64,000 nucleotides of DNA from Pseudogemmobacter hezensis (GCF_013155295.1 NZ_JABJXT010000011.1:92922-156921); one strand, 5' to 3'. Positions 1-9,026 are shown, counted from the first letter of the stretch. Program-made: numbers and translations. The notes: a model not told the origin generated them from the letters alone.

Positions 1-89
1 CGTTTGCCACGCGCCTGCCCGTTGAGATCGGCCGCAGCCACACGAATCGTGCGAACCTGCGGGTGTTTTCTGAGCCAGTCCTTCATCAT
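1..89 (-). CDS. Glutamine synthetase family protein, N-terminal fragment (cut by window edge)
   Basis: The minus strand from position 89 opens with two Met codons and reads KDWLRKHPQVRTIRVAAAD, then LNGQARGKR, up to the window edge. This is the typical start of alphaproteobacterial glutamine-synthetase-like enzymes (glutamine synthetase III / gamma-glutamyl-polyamine synthetase type), which ligate ammonia or an amine to glutamate using ATP. Only about 29 codons are present, so the catalytic residues cannot be seen. The start could be either Met (89 or 86); no strong ribosome binding site is visible. It lies downstream of an amino-acid ABC importer on the same strand, which fits a nitrogen-compound uptake and use locus. 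The family call rests on the short N-terminal match only. Confidence 0.6.
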   Translation of the reverse strand, partial: MMKDWLRKHPQVRTIRVAAADLNGQARGK

Positions 90-277
90 GATTTCAGTCA
101 GCAAGCACGGAGACGATACCCGCGCCCCGCTGTGATGGCCTGTTTCCCGGCCCACATGATGCGCAAGGTCTCAGACCATGCTTCTGGTCCTTCCCTTGGT
201 TTGATCGCCTCTCCCGCCGGGCATATGGCCCCGATTGAAACGCTGTGGTCGAGCGGGTCCGGGCGGGTGCCCGGATA

Positions 278-289
278 ATTTGATCAAAT
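278..289. promoter_or_regulatory. 12-bp perfect palindrome, possible operator
   Basis: ATTTGATCAAAT is a perfect palindrome lying between the end of the last permease gene and the glutamine-synthetase-like gene. It is AT-rich in a GC-rich setting and of the size bound by GntR-type dimers. It may control the downstream gene that starts at 89. No regulator is linked to it here, so this is an inference from symmetry alone. Confidence 0.3.
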
Positions 290-297
290 ACAGGCTA

Positions 298-1128
298 CTA
301 CCGGATCAGCTGAGGACGCAAGCGAATTCTGCGCTTTTGGTGGCTGGGCAGGTGGCGGTTCAGCCTCTGGTTGATAAGGCCGAAGAGGCCGATCAGACAA
401 AGCGTCAGAATGATGAAATAGAAGGCAACGATCGGATAAGAGATGAAGGGGTTGAAGGTCTTATCGGCGAAGTAATTGGCGTAATATAGCGCGTCGCCGC
501 GTTGCTGGAAGGCCGGGAAGCCCGAGAAGAACACCAGTGTGGTGGCGTGGAACAGGAAGATCGCCTCGTTGGTATAGGCGGGCCAGCCAAGGCGCAGCAT
601 GGTCGGCCATTCGATGCGGAAAAAGCGGTCACGCCCGGTGATGCCATAGGCGTCGGCGGCCTCCAGATCGCCGCGCGGCACCGTCATCAGCGCCCCGTAG
701 AAGATCTCGGCGCTATAGGCAGAGGTGTTCAGGAACAGCGTGAACGCCGCCCCGGCCCAGGCGCTGGCCATCCAGGCGGTGGGGATGGTGAAAAGGCCAA
801 ACACATCAACAGAGCCGCGCAGGACCGTGGTGATGAAGAAATAGACCAGGAAGAACTGGATAAAGAGCGGCGAGCCGCGGAAGATGAAAATATACCACTC
901 GGCCGGTTTGCGCAGCCATTTGCGGTGCGAGGCCTTGGCCAGTGCCAGCGCGATGGCAAAGCAAAAGCCCAAAGCCAGCGCCAGCAGCCCGAAGTAAAGG
1001 TTCCACAGCATCCCCGAGCCGATCAGCACGAACTGATCGCAAAGGGTGATATCGGTGGTGGGCAGCGCATTCTGGCCAAATCCCAGTGAGCGCAGCCAAT
1101 AGGCCTGAACGGTTTCCCAGCAGGTCAT
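298..1128 (-). CDS. Polar amino-acid ABC transporter permease (HisM type)
   Basis: A 276-residue inner-membrane protein with several hydrophobic segments and the binding-protein-dependent permease signature around residues 150-185 (EAADAYGITGRDRFFRIEWP), the EAA loop that docks on the ATPase. It would form half of the heterodimeric membrane channel of a histidine/arginine/ornithine-type importer. Its start overlaps the end of the preceding permease gene by 4 bases (ATGA), showing translational coupling. It is the last gene of the five-gene importer operon. The N-terminal stretch before the first membrane segment is rather long. Substrate cannot be told from the permease. Confidence 0.88.
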   Translation of the reverse strand: MTCWETVQAYWLRSLGFGQNALPTTDITLCDQFVLIGSGMLWNLYFGLLALALGFCFAIALALAKASHRKWLRKPAEWYIFIFRGSPLFIQFFLVYFFITTVLRGSVDVFGLFTIPTAWMASAWAGAAFTLFLNTSAYSAEIFYGALMTVPRGDLEAADAYGITGRDRFFRIEWPTMLRLGWPAYTNEAIFLFHATTLVFFSGFPAFQQRGDALYYANYFADKTFNPFISYPIVAFYFIILTLCLIGLFGLINQRLNRHLPSHQKRRIRLRPQLIR

Positions 1129-2006
1129 GCCGCGTCCTTCCGAAGGGTTTCGCCGGCGCGGGTGGCCTGGCCATGGCTGAGGCGGCGCGACAGCCGCGAA
1201 AGCGCGATCTCAGAGACCCGGGTCAGGGTCAGATAAAAGACCAGCAGCGCCAGGAAGTAGTAAAGCCGCCAGTCGCCATGCGGATAATCGAAGCGCGCCG
1301 ATTTCGAGGCCCCCATCTCACGCGCCCAATAGACCACGTCCTGGATGCCCAGCAGAAACAGCAAAGGCGTCGCCTTGATCAGGATCAGCCAGAGGTTCGA
1401 CAGGCCCGGCAGCGCATAGGTCCACATCTGCGGCACCAGAATGCGGCGGAAGGTCTGGCGTGGGCTCATGCCATAGGCCTCGGCGGTCTCGATCTGGGCG
1501 CGGGGCACGGCATCCATGGCGCCTTTCAGAACATTGGCCGCGAAGGCCCCGAAAACAATGGCAAATGTCAGAACGGCCAGCGCGAAGGCATAGGCCTGAT
1601 GCACGAAAGGCGAGGCATTGTTCGGCGGCACTTTGGCCGCCGGGCAGACGCGGAATTCAAGGCCCTGGCGCACCGGCTCTGTCCAGTCGGGGCAGCGGAT
1701 CTGATGGGTCAGCCATTCCAGCCCCTGGTCCAGCGCGATCACGAAGAACAGGAAAAACACGATATCGGGGATGCCGCGCACCATGGCGGTGTAAAGCTTG
1801 CCCAGCCAGCGCACCGGCGCAAAATGCGAGCGCGAGGCCATCGCACCGCCAAAACCGAAGGCCAGCGCCGCCGGGGCCGCGACCACCAGAAGCGCCATCA
1901 CGGTGATGAAGGAGTAGTAAAACTCCATATGTTTGGGCGTCGTCAGATAACACGAGAGCCAGGTCAGCCCTTCCAGTGTCTTTGGCTCGGCACAATATTC
2001 AAACAT
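1125..2006 (-). CDS. Polar amino-acid ABC transporter permease (HisQ type)
   Basis: A 293-residue inner-membrane permease of the same family as the next gene, with the EAA loop around residues 185-215 (IETAEAYGMSPRQTFRRILV). The two form a heterodimeric channel. Residues of about 95-145 form an insert between membrane segments with Cys residues, probably on the periplasmic side. This is common in the longer HisQ-like permeases of this family. About 155 bases separate it from the binding-protein gene upstream; that gap shows no strong terminator, so the operon probably continues. Family assignment is firm, substrate unknown. Confidence 0.88.
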   Translation of the reverse strand: MFEYCAEPKTLEGLTWLSCYLTTPKHMEFYYSFITVMALLVVAAPAALAFGFGGAMASRSHFAPVRWLGKLYTAMVRGIPDIVFFLFFVIALDQGLEWLTHQIRCPDWTEPVRQGLEFRVCPAAKVPPNNASPFVHQAYAFALAVLTFAIVFGAFAANVLKGAMDAVPRAQIETAEAYGMSPRQTFRRILVPQMWTYALPGLSNLWLILIKATPLLFLLGIQDVVYWAREMGASKSARFDYPHGDWRLYYFLALLVFYLTLTRVSEIALSRLSRRLSHGQATRAGETLRKDAA

Positions 2007-2161
2007 GGAACGGCCCTGGCGCGGCGGCCATGCGGGTGCAAAGCCACGTGTTGGTCAGATGTCGCCGCCGCGCAGGATGGTGTCAGGCGCGGCGGCGGGA
2101 TTAAGGCGGGCAGGCGGCAGGGGGATCTCAGTCCCGATCCTGCCGCCATAATACCCTTAAA

Positions 2162-2875
2162 TCAGAAGGGGGTGTAGTTGCCGGCGAACCACTCATCGGT
2201 CAGCTTGTTCAGCGAGCCATCTGCCTTCATCGACTGGATTGCAGCGTCAAATTTCGCCTTCAGCTCGGTGTCGGATTTGCGCAGGCCGATGCCGATGCCG
2301 TCGCCCAGCAAAACGTCCTCGCCGAAGATTTCCAGCCCGTCACCGACCTGGGTCAGCAGGAAGTCCTCATCCGCCATCACGGCTGCGGCCTGACCATTGC
2401 GCACGGCGGCCACGGCCTCATCGGGGGTTGCGAATTCCAGCAGCTGCGCGCCCGAGGCGGCGACATGCGCGGCCTGGATGGTGCCGACCTGGGCCGCGAT
2501 CACACCGGAATCAATCGGGGTATCGGGCGACATCGCCGCATAGGACGAGGGCGAGGGCTGGGTGTAGTTTTCCGAGAAAGCGATTTTCTCGCGGCGCTCG
2601 TCGGTGATCGACATGCCAGCCATGATCGCGTCGTAATTGCCCGACTGCAGGTTCGGAATGATCGAATCCCAGTCATTCTTGACGAAGATACATTCCAGGC
2701 CCGCGCGTTTGCACAGCTCATTGCCCAGAACGATCTCAAAGCCGTCCAGCTCGCCTTTGTCGTTGATCAGGTTATAGGGCTCATAGGCGCCCTCGGTGCC
2801 GATACGCACCGGATCGGCGGCGGCGATACCGGCGCCAAATGCGGTAAGGGCGGTGGCAAGCAGCAGTTTCTTCAT
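2162..2875 (-). CDS. Periplasmic amino-acid-binding protein of ABC importer
   Basis: A 237-residue solute-binding protein of the bacterial extracellular family 3 (HisJ/ArgT/ArtJ type). Residues 1-20 are a Sec signal peptide (KKLLLATALTAFGAGIAAA). The mature part starts with the usual RIGTEGAYEPYN and contains DGFEIVLGNELCKRAG and the NYDAIMAGMSITDERREKI hinge region, which in relatives contacts the ligand carboxylate. Two Cys in the first lobe may form a disulfide. The second of two nearby ATGs is taken as start because a GGGAG ribosome binding site sits 6 bases before it and touches the first one. Sequence resembles basic amino-acid or opine binders, but the ligand is not proven. Confidence 0.88.
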   Translation of the reverse strand: MKKLLLATALTAFGAGIAAADPVRIGTEGAYEPYNLINDKGELDGFEIVLGNELCKRAGLECIFVKNDWDSIIPNLQSGNYDAIMAGMSITDERREKIAFSENYTQPSPSSYAAMSPDTPIDSGVIAAQVGTIQAAHVAASGAQLLEFATPDEAVAAVRNGQAAAVMADEDFLLTQVGDGLEIFGEDVLLGDGIGIGLRKSDTELKAKFDAAIQSMKADGSLNKLTDEWFAGNYTPF

Positions 2876-2922
2876 TTTCATCTCCCGAAGATTGCTTTTG
2901 GTTATGGGGGCTGGCCCTTTTG

Positions 2923-3633
2923 TCAGAACCAGTCGTTATACAGTTTGTCCAGTGTGCCGTCAGCTTCCATCGCCTGGATGCTGTGGTCGATCATCGCCTT
3001 TAGCTCGCTGCCCTTGCAGACGGCGATCCCGGTGCCCTCATCGGGAATTTCCACCCAATAAAGCGTACCAAGCCCCTGGCCGAATATCAGATGCTCGAGG
3101 TCGGGGCGCTCATTGAACGGCCCAAGCGCCAGATCGGCGGCACCGCTGGCGACTGCGTTCAGCGCGGCCGCCTCGCTGCCGTAGCTGCGGAAATCCAGCG
3201 CCTCTTTGCGCAGCCATGTCTCTTGCATGGTGCCCGCCTCGACCGAGATCCTCGCCTCTGATGGCTCTGGTGCGCCCGGTTTGCCGACAAACCATTCCGC
3301 CGCGCCGCCGCTGGAATAGGGGATCGACATATCGACAAGAGCGCGGCGTTCGGGCGTGATTGCCATGCCCCCCAGAACCACGTCAAAGCGCCCCTCGGCG
3401 ACGCCCGGGATCAGCTCTGAAAAGGGTGCGGTCCGCCATTCGCAGTCACGCGCGTTGCGGGTGCAGATCTCGATCATGATCTCATAGTCCATGCCCGACA
3501 GATTGCCCGCCTCATCGCGCAGGATATAGGGCGGGAACGAATCCTCGGTGCCGATCACCAGCGGCTTTTCGGGGCCGCTGGCGGCCAGCCAGACGGTGGC
3601 GGAAATGGCTGAGATACTGGCTATACAGGACAT
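2923..3633 (-). CDS. Second periplasmic amino-acid-binding protein
   Basis: A 236-residue family 3 solute-binding protein with a short signal peptide (SCIASISAISATVWLAAS), then VIGTEDSFPPYILRDEAGN, GMDYEIMIEIC and FDVVLGGMAITPERRALVDM, the same landmarks as its downstream neighbour but clearly divergent. It lies between the ATPase gene and the other binding-protein gene, with 12 bases to the ATPase and about 47 to the neighbour, so it is part of the operon. Two binding proteins sharing one membrane complex is known from the HisJ/ArgT system and would widen the substrate range. The ribosome binding site is weak, so the start is uncertain by some residues. Confidence 0.83.
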   Translation of the reverse strand: MSCIASISAISATVWLAASGPEKPLVIGTEDSFPPYILRDEAGNLSGMDYEIMIEICTRNARDCEWRTAPFSELIPGVAEGRFDVVLGGMAITPERRALVDMSIPYSSGGAAEWFVGKPGAPEPSEARISVEAGTMQETWLRKEALDFRSYGSEAAALNAVASGAADLALGPFNERPDLEHLIFGQGLGTLYWVEIPDEGTGIAVCKGSELKAMIDHSIQAMEADGTLDKLYNDWF

Positions 3634-3645
3634 CAGGGCCTCGCC

Positions 3646-4416
3646 TCAGACCATAGTGGCCGAGAGGAAACCGCGCAGCCGCTCGGACTTTGGCTGGCCG
3701 AACAGCTGCCCGGGCGGGCCTTCCTCTTCGATCCGGCCCTGGTGAAGGAAGATCACATGATCCGAGCAATCCGCGGCCAGCCGCATGTCATGGGTGACAA
3801 GGATCATCGTGCGCCCCTCATCGGCCAGGGCCTTGATCACCTTGACGACCTCTTGCTCAAGTTCCGGGTCCAGCGCTGAGGTCGGCTCGTCAAACAGCAG
3901 GGCGCGTGGCTCCATGCACAGGGCCCGGGCGATGGCGGCGCGTTGCTGCTGGCCACCCGAGAGCTGCGCAGGCCAGGCATCGGCCTTGTCGGCAATGCCG
4001 ACCTTGGCCAGATATTCGCGGGCTTTCGCCTCGACCTCGGCCGGGTCGCGCTTCATCACGGTGACCGGGGCCTCCATGACGTTTTGCAGGATCGTCATAT
4101 GGGCCCAGAGGTTGAACTGCTGGAACACCATCGAAAGATTGGTGCGGATGCGGGTGACCTGGGCGCGGTCAGCCGGGTGCCTGCGCAGCCCTTCGCCTTT
4201 CCAGCGCACGGATTCGCCCTCAAAAATCACATCGCCCTGCTGGCTGTCTTCCAGCAGATTGCAACAGCGCAACAGCGTTGATTTCCCAGAGCCGGATGAG
4301 CCGATCAGCGAAATCACATGACCGCGTGGCGCGCTGAGGTCGACACCTTTCAGCACTTCCAGCGGCCCATATGATTTGTGCAGACCACGGATCTCGATAA
4401 CGGGCACTTCTGCCAT
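3646..4416 (-). CDS. Polar amino-acid ABC transporter ATPase (HisP/GlnQ type)
   Basis: A 256-residue cytoplasmic ATPase that powers the importer encoded downstream. Walker A is GSSGSGKST (near residue 38), the Q-loop VFQQFNLW, the ABC signature LSGGQQQRAAIARAL, Walker B ALLFDEPTSALDPE and the switch histidine LVTHDM. The residues between Walker A and the Q-loop are longer than in GlnQ, as in HisP proper. It is the first gene of the minus-strand operon ATPase, binding protein, binding protein, permease, permease, then the glutamine-synthetase-like gene. The start is preceded by CCAGG. Family is certain; the exact substrate is not. Confidence 0.93.
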   Translation of the reverse strand: MAEVPVIEIRGLHKSYGPLEVLKGVDLSAPRGHVISLIGSSGSGKSTLLRCCNLLEDSQQGDVIFEGESVRWKGEGLRRHPADRAQVTRIRTNLSMVFQQFNLWAHMTILQNVMEAPVTVMKRDPAEVEAKAREYLAKVGIADKADAWPAQLSGGQQQRAAIARALCMEPRALLFDEPTSALDPELEQEVVKVIKALADEGRTMILVTHDMRLAADCSDHVIFLHQGRIEEEGPPGQLFGQPKSERLRGFLSATMV

Positions 4417-4745
4417 AAAACCTGGATCTTCCCCTGTTAACGACTTGTTATTGGCGGCTTGTTATCTGGCACGTGATGCGCGGCAATGCCAGACTGCCTT
4501 TGCACCAGTAGGGCGCAGAAAAAGGCGGTTTGCAATGCGGTTTTGCGCCCCCGCCGGGTTTGTCCGCTGCAAGTTGCAGCGTATTGCGCGGCAATCTGGC
4601 AGTTGCGGCCGGGCCGGGGATGCGCCGCCGCTGCAGGATCTGCGGCGCCGCTTTTGCGGCGAATCCCCCCCCGCTGTGACGAATCCCCCCGATGTGCCGA
4701 AGCCCCGGGGGGGATGGTTTCCGGCGGTTTGCTGCAGTTTGCGGC
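4417..4745. other. Non-coding stretch, no gene seen
   Basis: About 330 bases between the importer operon start and the end of the TerB-like gene. It should hold the operon promoter. It contains several short C- and G-runs and no ORF with coding character. No clear operator, riboswitch or terminator was recognised. Confidence 0.5.
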
Positions 4746-5186
4746 CTACGACTGCTTTTCGGCCTTTTGCCGCGCCAGGGCGTTTTCGACATCGCTCAGC
4801 CCGAAGAGGCTGGCGACCATGCGCAGCAGGCGATCCTCATCGGGGTCGCGGCTGCCATCGGCCAGGGCCACAGACCACAGGGCCTGCATCAGATCGCTGC
4901 GCTCCTCGGGGCTGGTGGCGGCCTTCAGGGCGCGGGTAAAGCGCACGGTATCGGGGGCCTCTGCCTCCAGCGCCTCGGCCTCAGCGCGCAGGGCGGCTGC
5001 GCCAAAAGCGTCCAGCTGAAAGCGCTGCATCAGCACGCGGTCGATCCGCTCGACCTCTTCAACCGCATAAAGCCCGTCTGTACGCGCCAGCCGGACCAAA
5101 AGCGCCGCCAGAGCCAGCCGCGCATCGGTGTCTTTCAAAGGCTCGGGGGCGGGGGCCAGCAACTGGCGCAAAAGGTTCTGTATCAT
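4746..5186 (-). CDS. TerB family protein
   Basis: A 146-residue all-helical protein resembling the TerB/TerB-like (tellurite resistance protein B, DjlA N-terminal) fold: LAALLVRLARTDGLYAVEEV near residue 28 and ALWSVALADGSRDPDEDRLL near residue 103 form the two similar acidic helical repeats typical of the family, which bind metal or partner proteins. It has no signal peptide and should be cytoplasmic. It is a single gene on the minus strand, divergent from infA, without other ter genes nearby. The molecular role of lone TerB proteins is unknown, and tellurite resistance should not be assumed. Confidence 0.75.
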   Translation of the reverse strand: MIQNLLRQLLAPAPEPLKDTDARLALAALLVRLARTDGLYAVEEVERIDRVLMQRFQLDAFGAAALRAEAEALEAEAPDTVRFTRALKAATSPEERSDLMQALWSVALADGSRDPDEDRLLRMVASLFGLSDVENALARQKAEKQS

Positions 5187-5393
5187 GGGGCAATTCTAGC
5201 GCGAAACCAGGCCCCGCGCCAGCGCCAGCGGCGGGCCTCTTTGGTCACAGTTTTGCGGGTCAGATCCATGCCCTCGCGCCCGGCCGCGGCACAAAAAGCC
5301 AGAAAACGCTTGTAAAGCCCCTGCGCAAGGCGCATATGCGCGGCGCAGAAGGCCTGCAGTTCCTGCGGGCCCTTATTCTATTTCGGAGTGAAC

Positions 5394-5612
5394 ATGGCCA
5401 AGGAAGACATTCTCGAATTCCCCGGTGTCGTGAAGGAACTCCTGCCCAATGCGACATTCAAGGTCGAACTCGACAATGGCCATGAACTGATCGCAACCAT
5501 GGCAGGCAAGATGCGCAAGAACCGCATCCGCGTTCTGGCTGGCGACAAGGTGCAGGTGGAAATGACCCCCTATGACCTCTCGAAAGGTCGCATCAACTAT
5601 CGCTTCAAGTAA
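5394..5612 (+). CDS. infA: Translation initiation factor IF-1
   Basis: A 72-residue S1-like OB-fold protein beginning [20 protein letters not shown] and ending GRINYRFK, the standard size and sequence for IF-1. It binds the 30S A site during initiation together with IF-2 and IF-3. The ATG at 5394 is chosen because it gives the conserved N-terminus; an in-frame GTG lies two codons earlier. It is followed at 12 bases by maf, the usual Rhodobacterales order. Confidence 0.97.
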   Translation: MAKEDILEFPGVVKELLPNATFKVELDNGHELIATMAGKMRKNRIRVLAGDKVQVEMTPYDLSKGRINYRFK

Positions 5613-5624
5613 GCGACCCCTGCT

Positions 5625-6200
5625 TTGCGACTGATCCTCGGATCCGCCTCGCCGCGCCGGAAAGAGCTTCTGGCGCAAATGGGAATTGTTCCCGACCTGA
5701 TCTCGCCGCCCGATATCGACGAGGATCCCCGCAAGGGAGAGTTGCCGCGTCCCTATGCGGCGCGGCTGGCGCGTGAAAAGGCGCTGGCGGTTCAGTCTGA
5801 TCCCGATGACATCGTTCTTTGCGCCGATACCACGGTGGCGCTTGGCCGCCGGATCCTGGGCAAGCCCCGCGATGCGGCAGAGGCGGCTGCTTTCCTGGCC
5901 CTTCTGGGCGGGCGTCGCCATGAGGTGATAACCGCCGTCGCCCTGCGGCGCGGTGAGCGTATCTGGGCCCGCGAAAGCCTCTCTGTCGTGAAGATGAAGC
6001 GCCTCTCGGATGATGAGATGAACGCCTATCTGGCCAGCAATGAATGGCAGGGCAAGGCGGGCGGCTATGGTATCCAGGGGCTGGCTGGCGCGTTTTTGCC
6101 ATGGATATCGGGTAGTTACAGCGGAATTATGGGCTTGCCGGTCGCCGAGACCGCGCAGCTTTTGACGGCCGCAGGCTGGCCGGTCTGGAGGCAGGCATGA
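5625..6200 (+). CDS. maf: Maf-like nucleoside triphosphate pyrophosphatase
   Basis: A 191-residue protein starting (TTG codon) with the family signature [15 protein letters not shown]. It also shows [15 protein letters not shown] and [11 protein letters not shown], the conserved blocks around the catalytic acidic residues. Maf proteins hydrolyse non-canonical or methylated NTPs to the monophosphate in the cytoplasm. It lies 12 bases after infA and overlaps the RNase E/G gene by 4 bases, so the block infA-maf-RNase-yacG is probably one transcript. The TTG start is preferred because it begins the conserved motif and no ATG is available upstream. Confidence 0.92.
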   Translation: MRLILGSASPRRKELLAQMGIVPDLISPPDIDEDPRKGELPRPYAARLAREKALAVQSDPDDIVLCADTTVALGRRILGKPRDAAEAAAFLALLGGRRHEVITAVALRRGERIWARESLSVVKMKRLSDDEMNAYLASNEWQGKAGGYGIQGLAGAFLPWISGSYSGIMGLPVAETAQLLTAAGWPVWRQA

Positions 6201-7237
6201 AGGGTCGGGTCGTTCTTCTCGATATGATCGACGGGCGCGAGGCGGCGGCTGTGCTGGTTGACGGTCGCCTGGAAGATCTGGCGATTGATCCGGCAGAGCC
6301 GGGTTTCGCGCCGGGCGCGATTTACCGCGCGGTGGCGGATCGGCCTGTCAAAGGGCAGGGCGGGATTTTCGTGAAACTGCCCGATGGCGGCAGCGGTTTT
6401 CTGCGCCAGATTTCGGGCATTGCACCCGGCCAGCGGCTGATCGTCCAGGTCAGCGGCCCGGCCGAGCCTGGCAAGGCGATCCCGGTCTCGACGCGGGTTC
6501 TGTTCAAATCGCGCTATGCGATTGTCACGCCCGGTGCCCCCGGCCTGAACATTTCGCGCCGGATCCGCGATGAGGAACTGCGCGAAGAGCTGGACAGTCT
6601 TGCAACTGCGGCGATGCAGGGGGCGGCCCCGGATCTGGGGCTGATCCTGCGCTCGGTCTGCCAACAGGCAGAGCCAGAGGAAATCAGCGAAGACATCGCC
6701 CAGCTGCGCGGCCTTTCCGAGGCGGTGCTTGCCGATCTGTCGGGCGGGCCGGAACTCTTGCTGGATGCGCCGGGCGCACATGAGCTGGCCTGGCGCGAAT
6801 GGGGCGATCCCGCGCCCGATGAGGTGATCGAAGAGCCCGGCTGCTTTGGCGATCATGGCGTGGCCGATGCGCTGGATGAGCTGCTGGACCCGCGCGTTGG
6901 TCTGCCCGGTGGCGGCCATATCTGGATCGAGCCGACGCGGGCGCTGGTGGCGGTCGATGTGAACACCGGCCCGGATACCTCGCCTGCGGCTGCGCTGAAG
7001 ATCAATATCGCCGCGGCCCGCGAGCTGCCGCGCCAGCTGGCCCTGCGTGGCCTTGGCGGTCAGGTCGTAATCGACTTTGCGCCGATGCCGAAACGCGACC
7101 GCAATATCCTGGAGCAGGTGATCCGCGCCGCCTTCAAAACCGGCGGCGAGACAACCCTTGCCGGCTGGAGCGGGCTGGGCCTCTTCGAGCTGACCCGGCG
7201 GCGCGAACGTCTGCCGCTAAGCGAGCTCTGGTCGTGA
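6197..7237 (+). CDS. Ribonuclease E/G family protein, short form
   Basis: A 346-residue member of the RNase E/G family, which makes 5'-end-dependent endonucleolytic cuts in RNA. The magnesium-binding aspartates lie in [10 protein letters not shown] and VVIDFAPM, in the order and spacing of the catalytic DNase-I-like part. The protein is shorter than RNase G (about 490) and far shorter than RNase E, and lacks the CPxCxG zinc link and degradosome scaffold. Such short forms between maf and yacG are usual in Rhodobacterales, and a full RNase E is presumably elsewhere. Overlaps maf and yacG by 4 bases each. Confidence 0.85.
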   Translation: MKGRVVLLDMIDGREAAAVLVDGRLEDLAIDPAEPGFAPGAIYRAVADRPVKGQGGIFVKLPDGGSGFLRQISGIAPGQRLIVQVSGPAEPGKAIPVSTRVLFKSRYAIVTPGAPGLNISRRIRDEELREELDSLATAAMQGAAPDLGLILRSVCQQAEPEEISEDIAQLRGLSEAVLADLSGGPELLLDAPGAHELAWREWGDPAPDEVIEEPGCFGDHGVADALDELLDPRVGLPGGGHIWIEPTRALVAVDVNTGPDTSPAAALKINIAAARELPRQLALRGLGGQVVIDFAPMPKRDRNILEQVIRAAFKTGGETTLAGWSGLGLFELTRRRERLPLSELWS

Positions 7238-7425
7238 CCTGCCCGGTCTGCGGCAAGCCGACCGAGGCGGCGTCCCGGCCCTTTTGCTCGAAACGATGTG
7301 CCGATGTCGATCTGGCCCGCTGGCTGGGCGGCAGCTATCGCATCGCCGGGACCGAAAGCCCGGATGCAGATGCCGAAATCCCCGATGATGACGCGCAGGG
7401 GCCGGGCGCATCTGCTCGGCCGTGA
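7234..7425 (+). CDS. yacG: DNA gyrase inhibitor / zinc-binding protein YacG
   Basis: A 63-residue protein with the four-cysteine zinc knuckle CPVCGKP and FCSKRCADVDLARWLGGSYRI, the complete YacG signature. In E. coli YacG binds GyrB and inhibits gyrase. The C-terminal 25 residues are acidic and disordered. The start overlaps the stop of the RNase gene by 4 bases. Last gene of the infA block; a hairpin terminator follows. Confidence 0.93.
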   Translation: MTCPVCGKPTEAASRPFCSKRCADVDLARWLGGSYRIAGTESPDADAEIPDDDAQGPGASARP

Positions 7426-7466
7426 CGTAAAGCGGCCATTTCGAAATCTTCAGGTCTGCGTTCCGC

Positions 7467-7495
7467 AAGGCCCGCCTCTTCCGGGGGCGGGTCTT
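7467..7495 (+). terminator. Hairpin terminator after yacG
   Basis: AAGGCCCGCC and GGCGGGTCTT form a stem of about ten pairs with a loop of about nine bases some 40 bases after yacG. The following T run is weak, so termination may be partial. Confidence 0.5.
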
Positions 7496-7639
7496 GTGCA
7501 GTTATGCAATTTTTGCAACCCGGCCAGTCACCTGCGCTTTGCCGCTTTCACAGAACTGTGCAAAGCGTTACCGCGAACGCCTGGGGCGCGGATTGCGAAA
7601 AACGCGCCGCCAATGCAATAAAATTACCCGGAATGAAAA

Positions 7640-8947
7640 ATGACAGACATTTCCCAGGCCGGTGGCGCTGATGCCACCAAGGCGGGGCCGGCGAACTCTC
7701 CGCGGCGTGTGCTGCTTGCGAGCCTGATCGGCACCACCATCGAGTTCTTTGACTTCTACGCCTATGCCACCGCGGCCGTGCTGGTCTTCCCGGCGCTGTT
7801 CTTCCCGGGCTCTGACCCGATGACGGCGCTGCTGGCCTCTTTTGCGACCTTCTCGATCGCCTTCTTTGCGCGTCCCTTCGGCGCCATTGTGTTCGGCCAT
7901 TTCGGGGATCGCATCGGCCGTAAGGCCACGCTGGTTGCCGCCCTTTTGACGATGGGGGTCTCGACCGTCATCATCGGCATGCTGCCGACCTACGCGCAGA
8001 TTGGCGTCGCGGCGCCCCTGCTGCTGGCGCTTTGCCGCTTTGGTCAGGGCTTTGGCCTTGGCGGTGAATGGGGCGGCGCGGTGCTGCTGGCGACGGAAAA
8101 CGCGCCCGAGGGCAAGCGGTCCTGGTATGGCATGTTCCCGCAGCTGGGCGCGCCTGTCGGGCTGTTCCTTTCGTCGGGCTTCTTCTGGATCCTGCTGCAT
8201 TTCATCTCGGAAGAGCAGTTCATGGCCTGGGGCTGGCGTCTGCCCTTCCTTGCCTCGATCCTGCTGATCGCCCTGGGGCTTTGGGTGCGGATGTCGATTT
8301 CCGAAACCCCGGAATTCGCCAAAGCCATCGAGAAAGAAGAGCGCGTGTCGGTGCCTGTCGCCGAGGTGTTCAAAAACCACAAGCGCAGCCTGTTCCTGGG
8401 CACCTTCGTGGCGCTGGTGACCTTTGTGCTGTTCTATATCTGCTCGGCCTGGCTGCTTGGTTATAATATCAAGACTTTGGGTATCCCGTTCAAGGATGCG
8501 CTGCTGATCCAGATTTTCGGCTCTATCGTCTTCGGGATTGCGATTCCGATTGCGGGCAAGATTGCAGACCGGGTTGGCCGCTACAGCTTCCTGATTGTGG
8601 TGACTGTGCTGATCGGCATCTTCTCGTTCTTCCTCGGCCCGCTGATGCAGGGCACGGCAGAGGATGAAAGCTCGATCTATCTCTTCGTGACCTTCGGCAT
8701 GTTCCTGATGGGGCTGACCTATGGCGTGATCGGGGCCGTGCTGGCGGCGCCCTTCCCGACGCGGGTGCGCTATACCGGATCGTCGATCACCTTCAACTTT
8801 GCGGGCATTTTCGGCGCCTCGCTGGCCCCCTATGCCGCGACCTGGCTGCAGGCGAATTACGGCATGGCTTATGTCGGCTATTACCTGCTGGCCGCGGCGG
8901 TGATCACGCTGATCTGTATCGTTGCTTCGGGCCGCGAAGAGGTCTGA
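7640..8947 (+). CDS. MHS-family MFS transporter (metabolite:H+ symporter type)
   Basis: A 435-residue inner-membrane carrier with twelve predicted hydrophobic segments. The N-terminal IGTTIEFFDFYAYATAAVLV is the hallmark of the metabolite:H+ symporter group (ShiA, KgtP, ProP). GHFGDRIGRKATL is the MFS loop 2-3 motif, and its second-half counterpart is KIADRVGRYSFL. LCRFGQGFGLGGEWGGAVLL is also conserved. The substrate is likely a small organic acid, shikimate-like compound or betaine, but cannot be read from sequence. Single-gene unit with its own terminator. A weak GGAATGAAAA leader precedes the ATG. Confidence 0.9.
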   Translation: MTDISQAGGADATKAGPANSPRRVLLASLIGTTIEFFDFYAYATAAVLVFPALFFPGSDPMTALLASFATFSIAFFARPFGAIVFGHFGDRIGRKATLVAALLTMGVSTVIIGMLPTYAQIGVAAPLLLALCRFGQGFGLGGEWGGAVLLATENAPEGKRSWYGMFPQLGAPVGLFLSSGFFWILLHFISEEQFMAWGWRLPFLASILLIALGLWVRMSISETPEFAKAIEKEERVSVPVAEVFKNHKRSLFLGTFVALVTFVLFYICSAWLLGYNIKTLGIPFKDALLIQIFGSIVFGIAIPIAGKIADRVGRYSFLIVVTVLIGIFSFFLGPLMQGTAEDESSIYLFVTFGMFLMGLTYGVIGAVLAAPFPTRVRYTGSSITFNFAGIFGASLAPYAATWLQANYGMAYVGYYLLAAAVITLICIVASGREEV

Positions 8948-8968
8948 GCCGCCCGTCATATCAATAAA

Positions 8969-8997
8969 AAAGGGCCGGAGCATTGCTCCGGCCCTTT
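8969..8997. terminator. Strong bidirectional terminator
   Basis: AAAGGGCCGGAG and CTCCGGCCCTTT form a perfect 12-bp stem with a 5-base loop, flanked by A6 on the left and T5 on the right. It ends the MFS gene on the plus strand and the converging hypothetical gene on the minus strand. Confidence 0.92.
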
Positions 8998-9026
8998 TTC
9001 ATTCGGATGCCCTGAAAGCCGGGGCC

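Noticed and set aside
4746..5186. Tellurite resistance locus
   Set aside because: A lone TerB-like gene without terA, C, D, E or Z does not support it.
7568..8983. Minus-strand open frame (471 codons) opposite the MFS transporter
   Set aside because: Shadow frame; the opposite strand has clear transporter motifs and a terminator.
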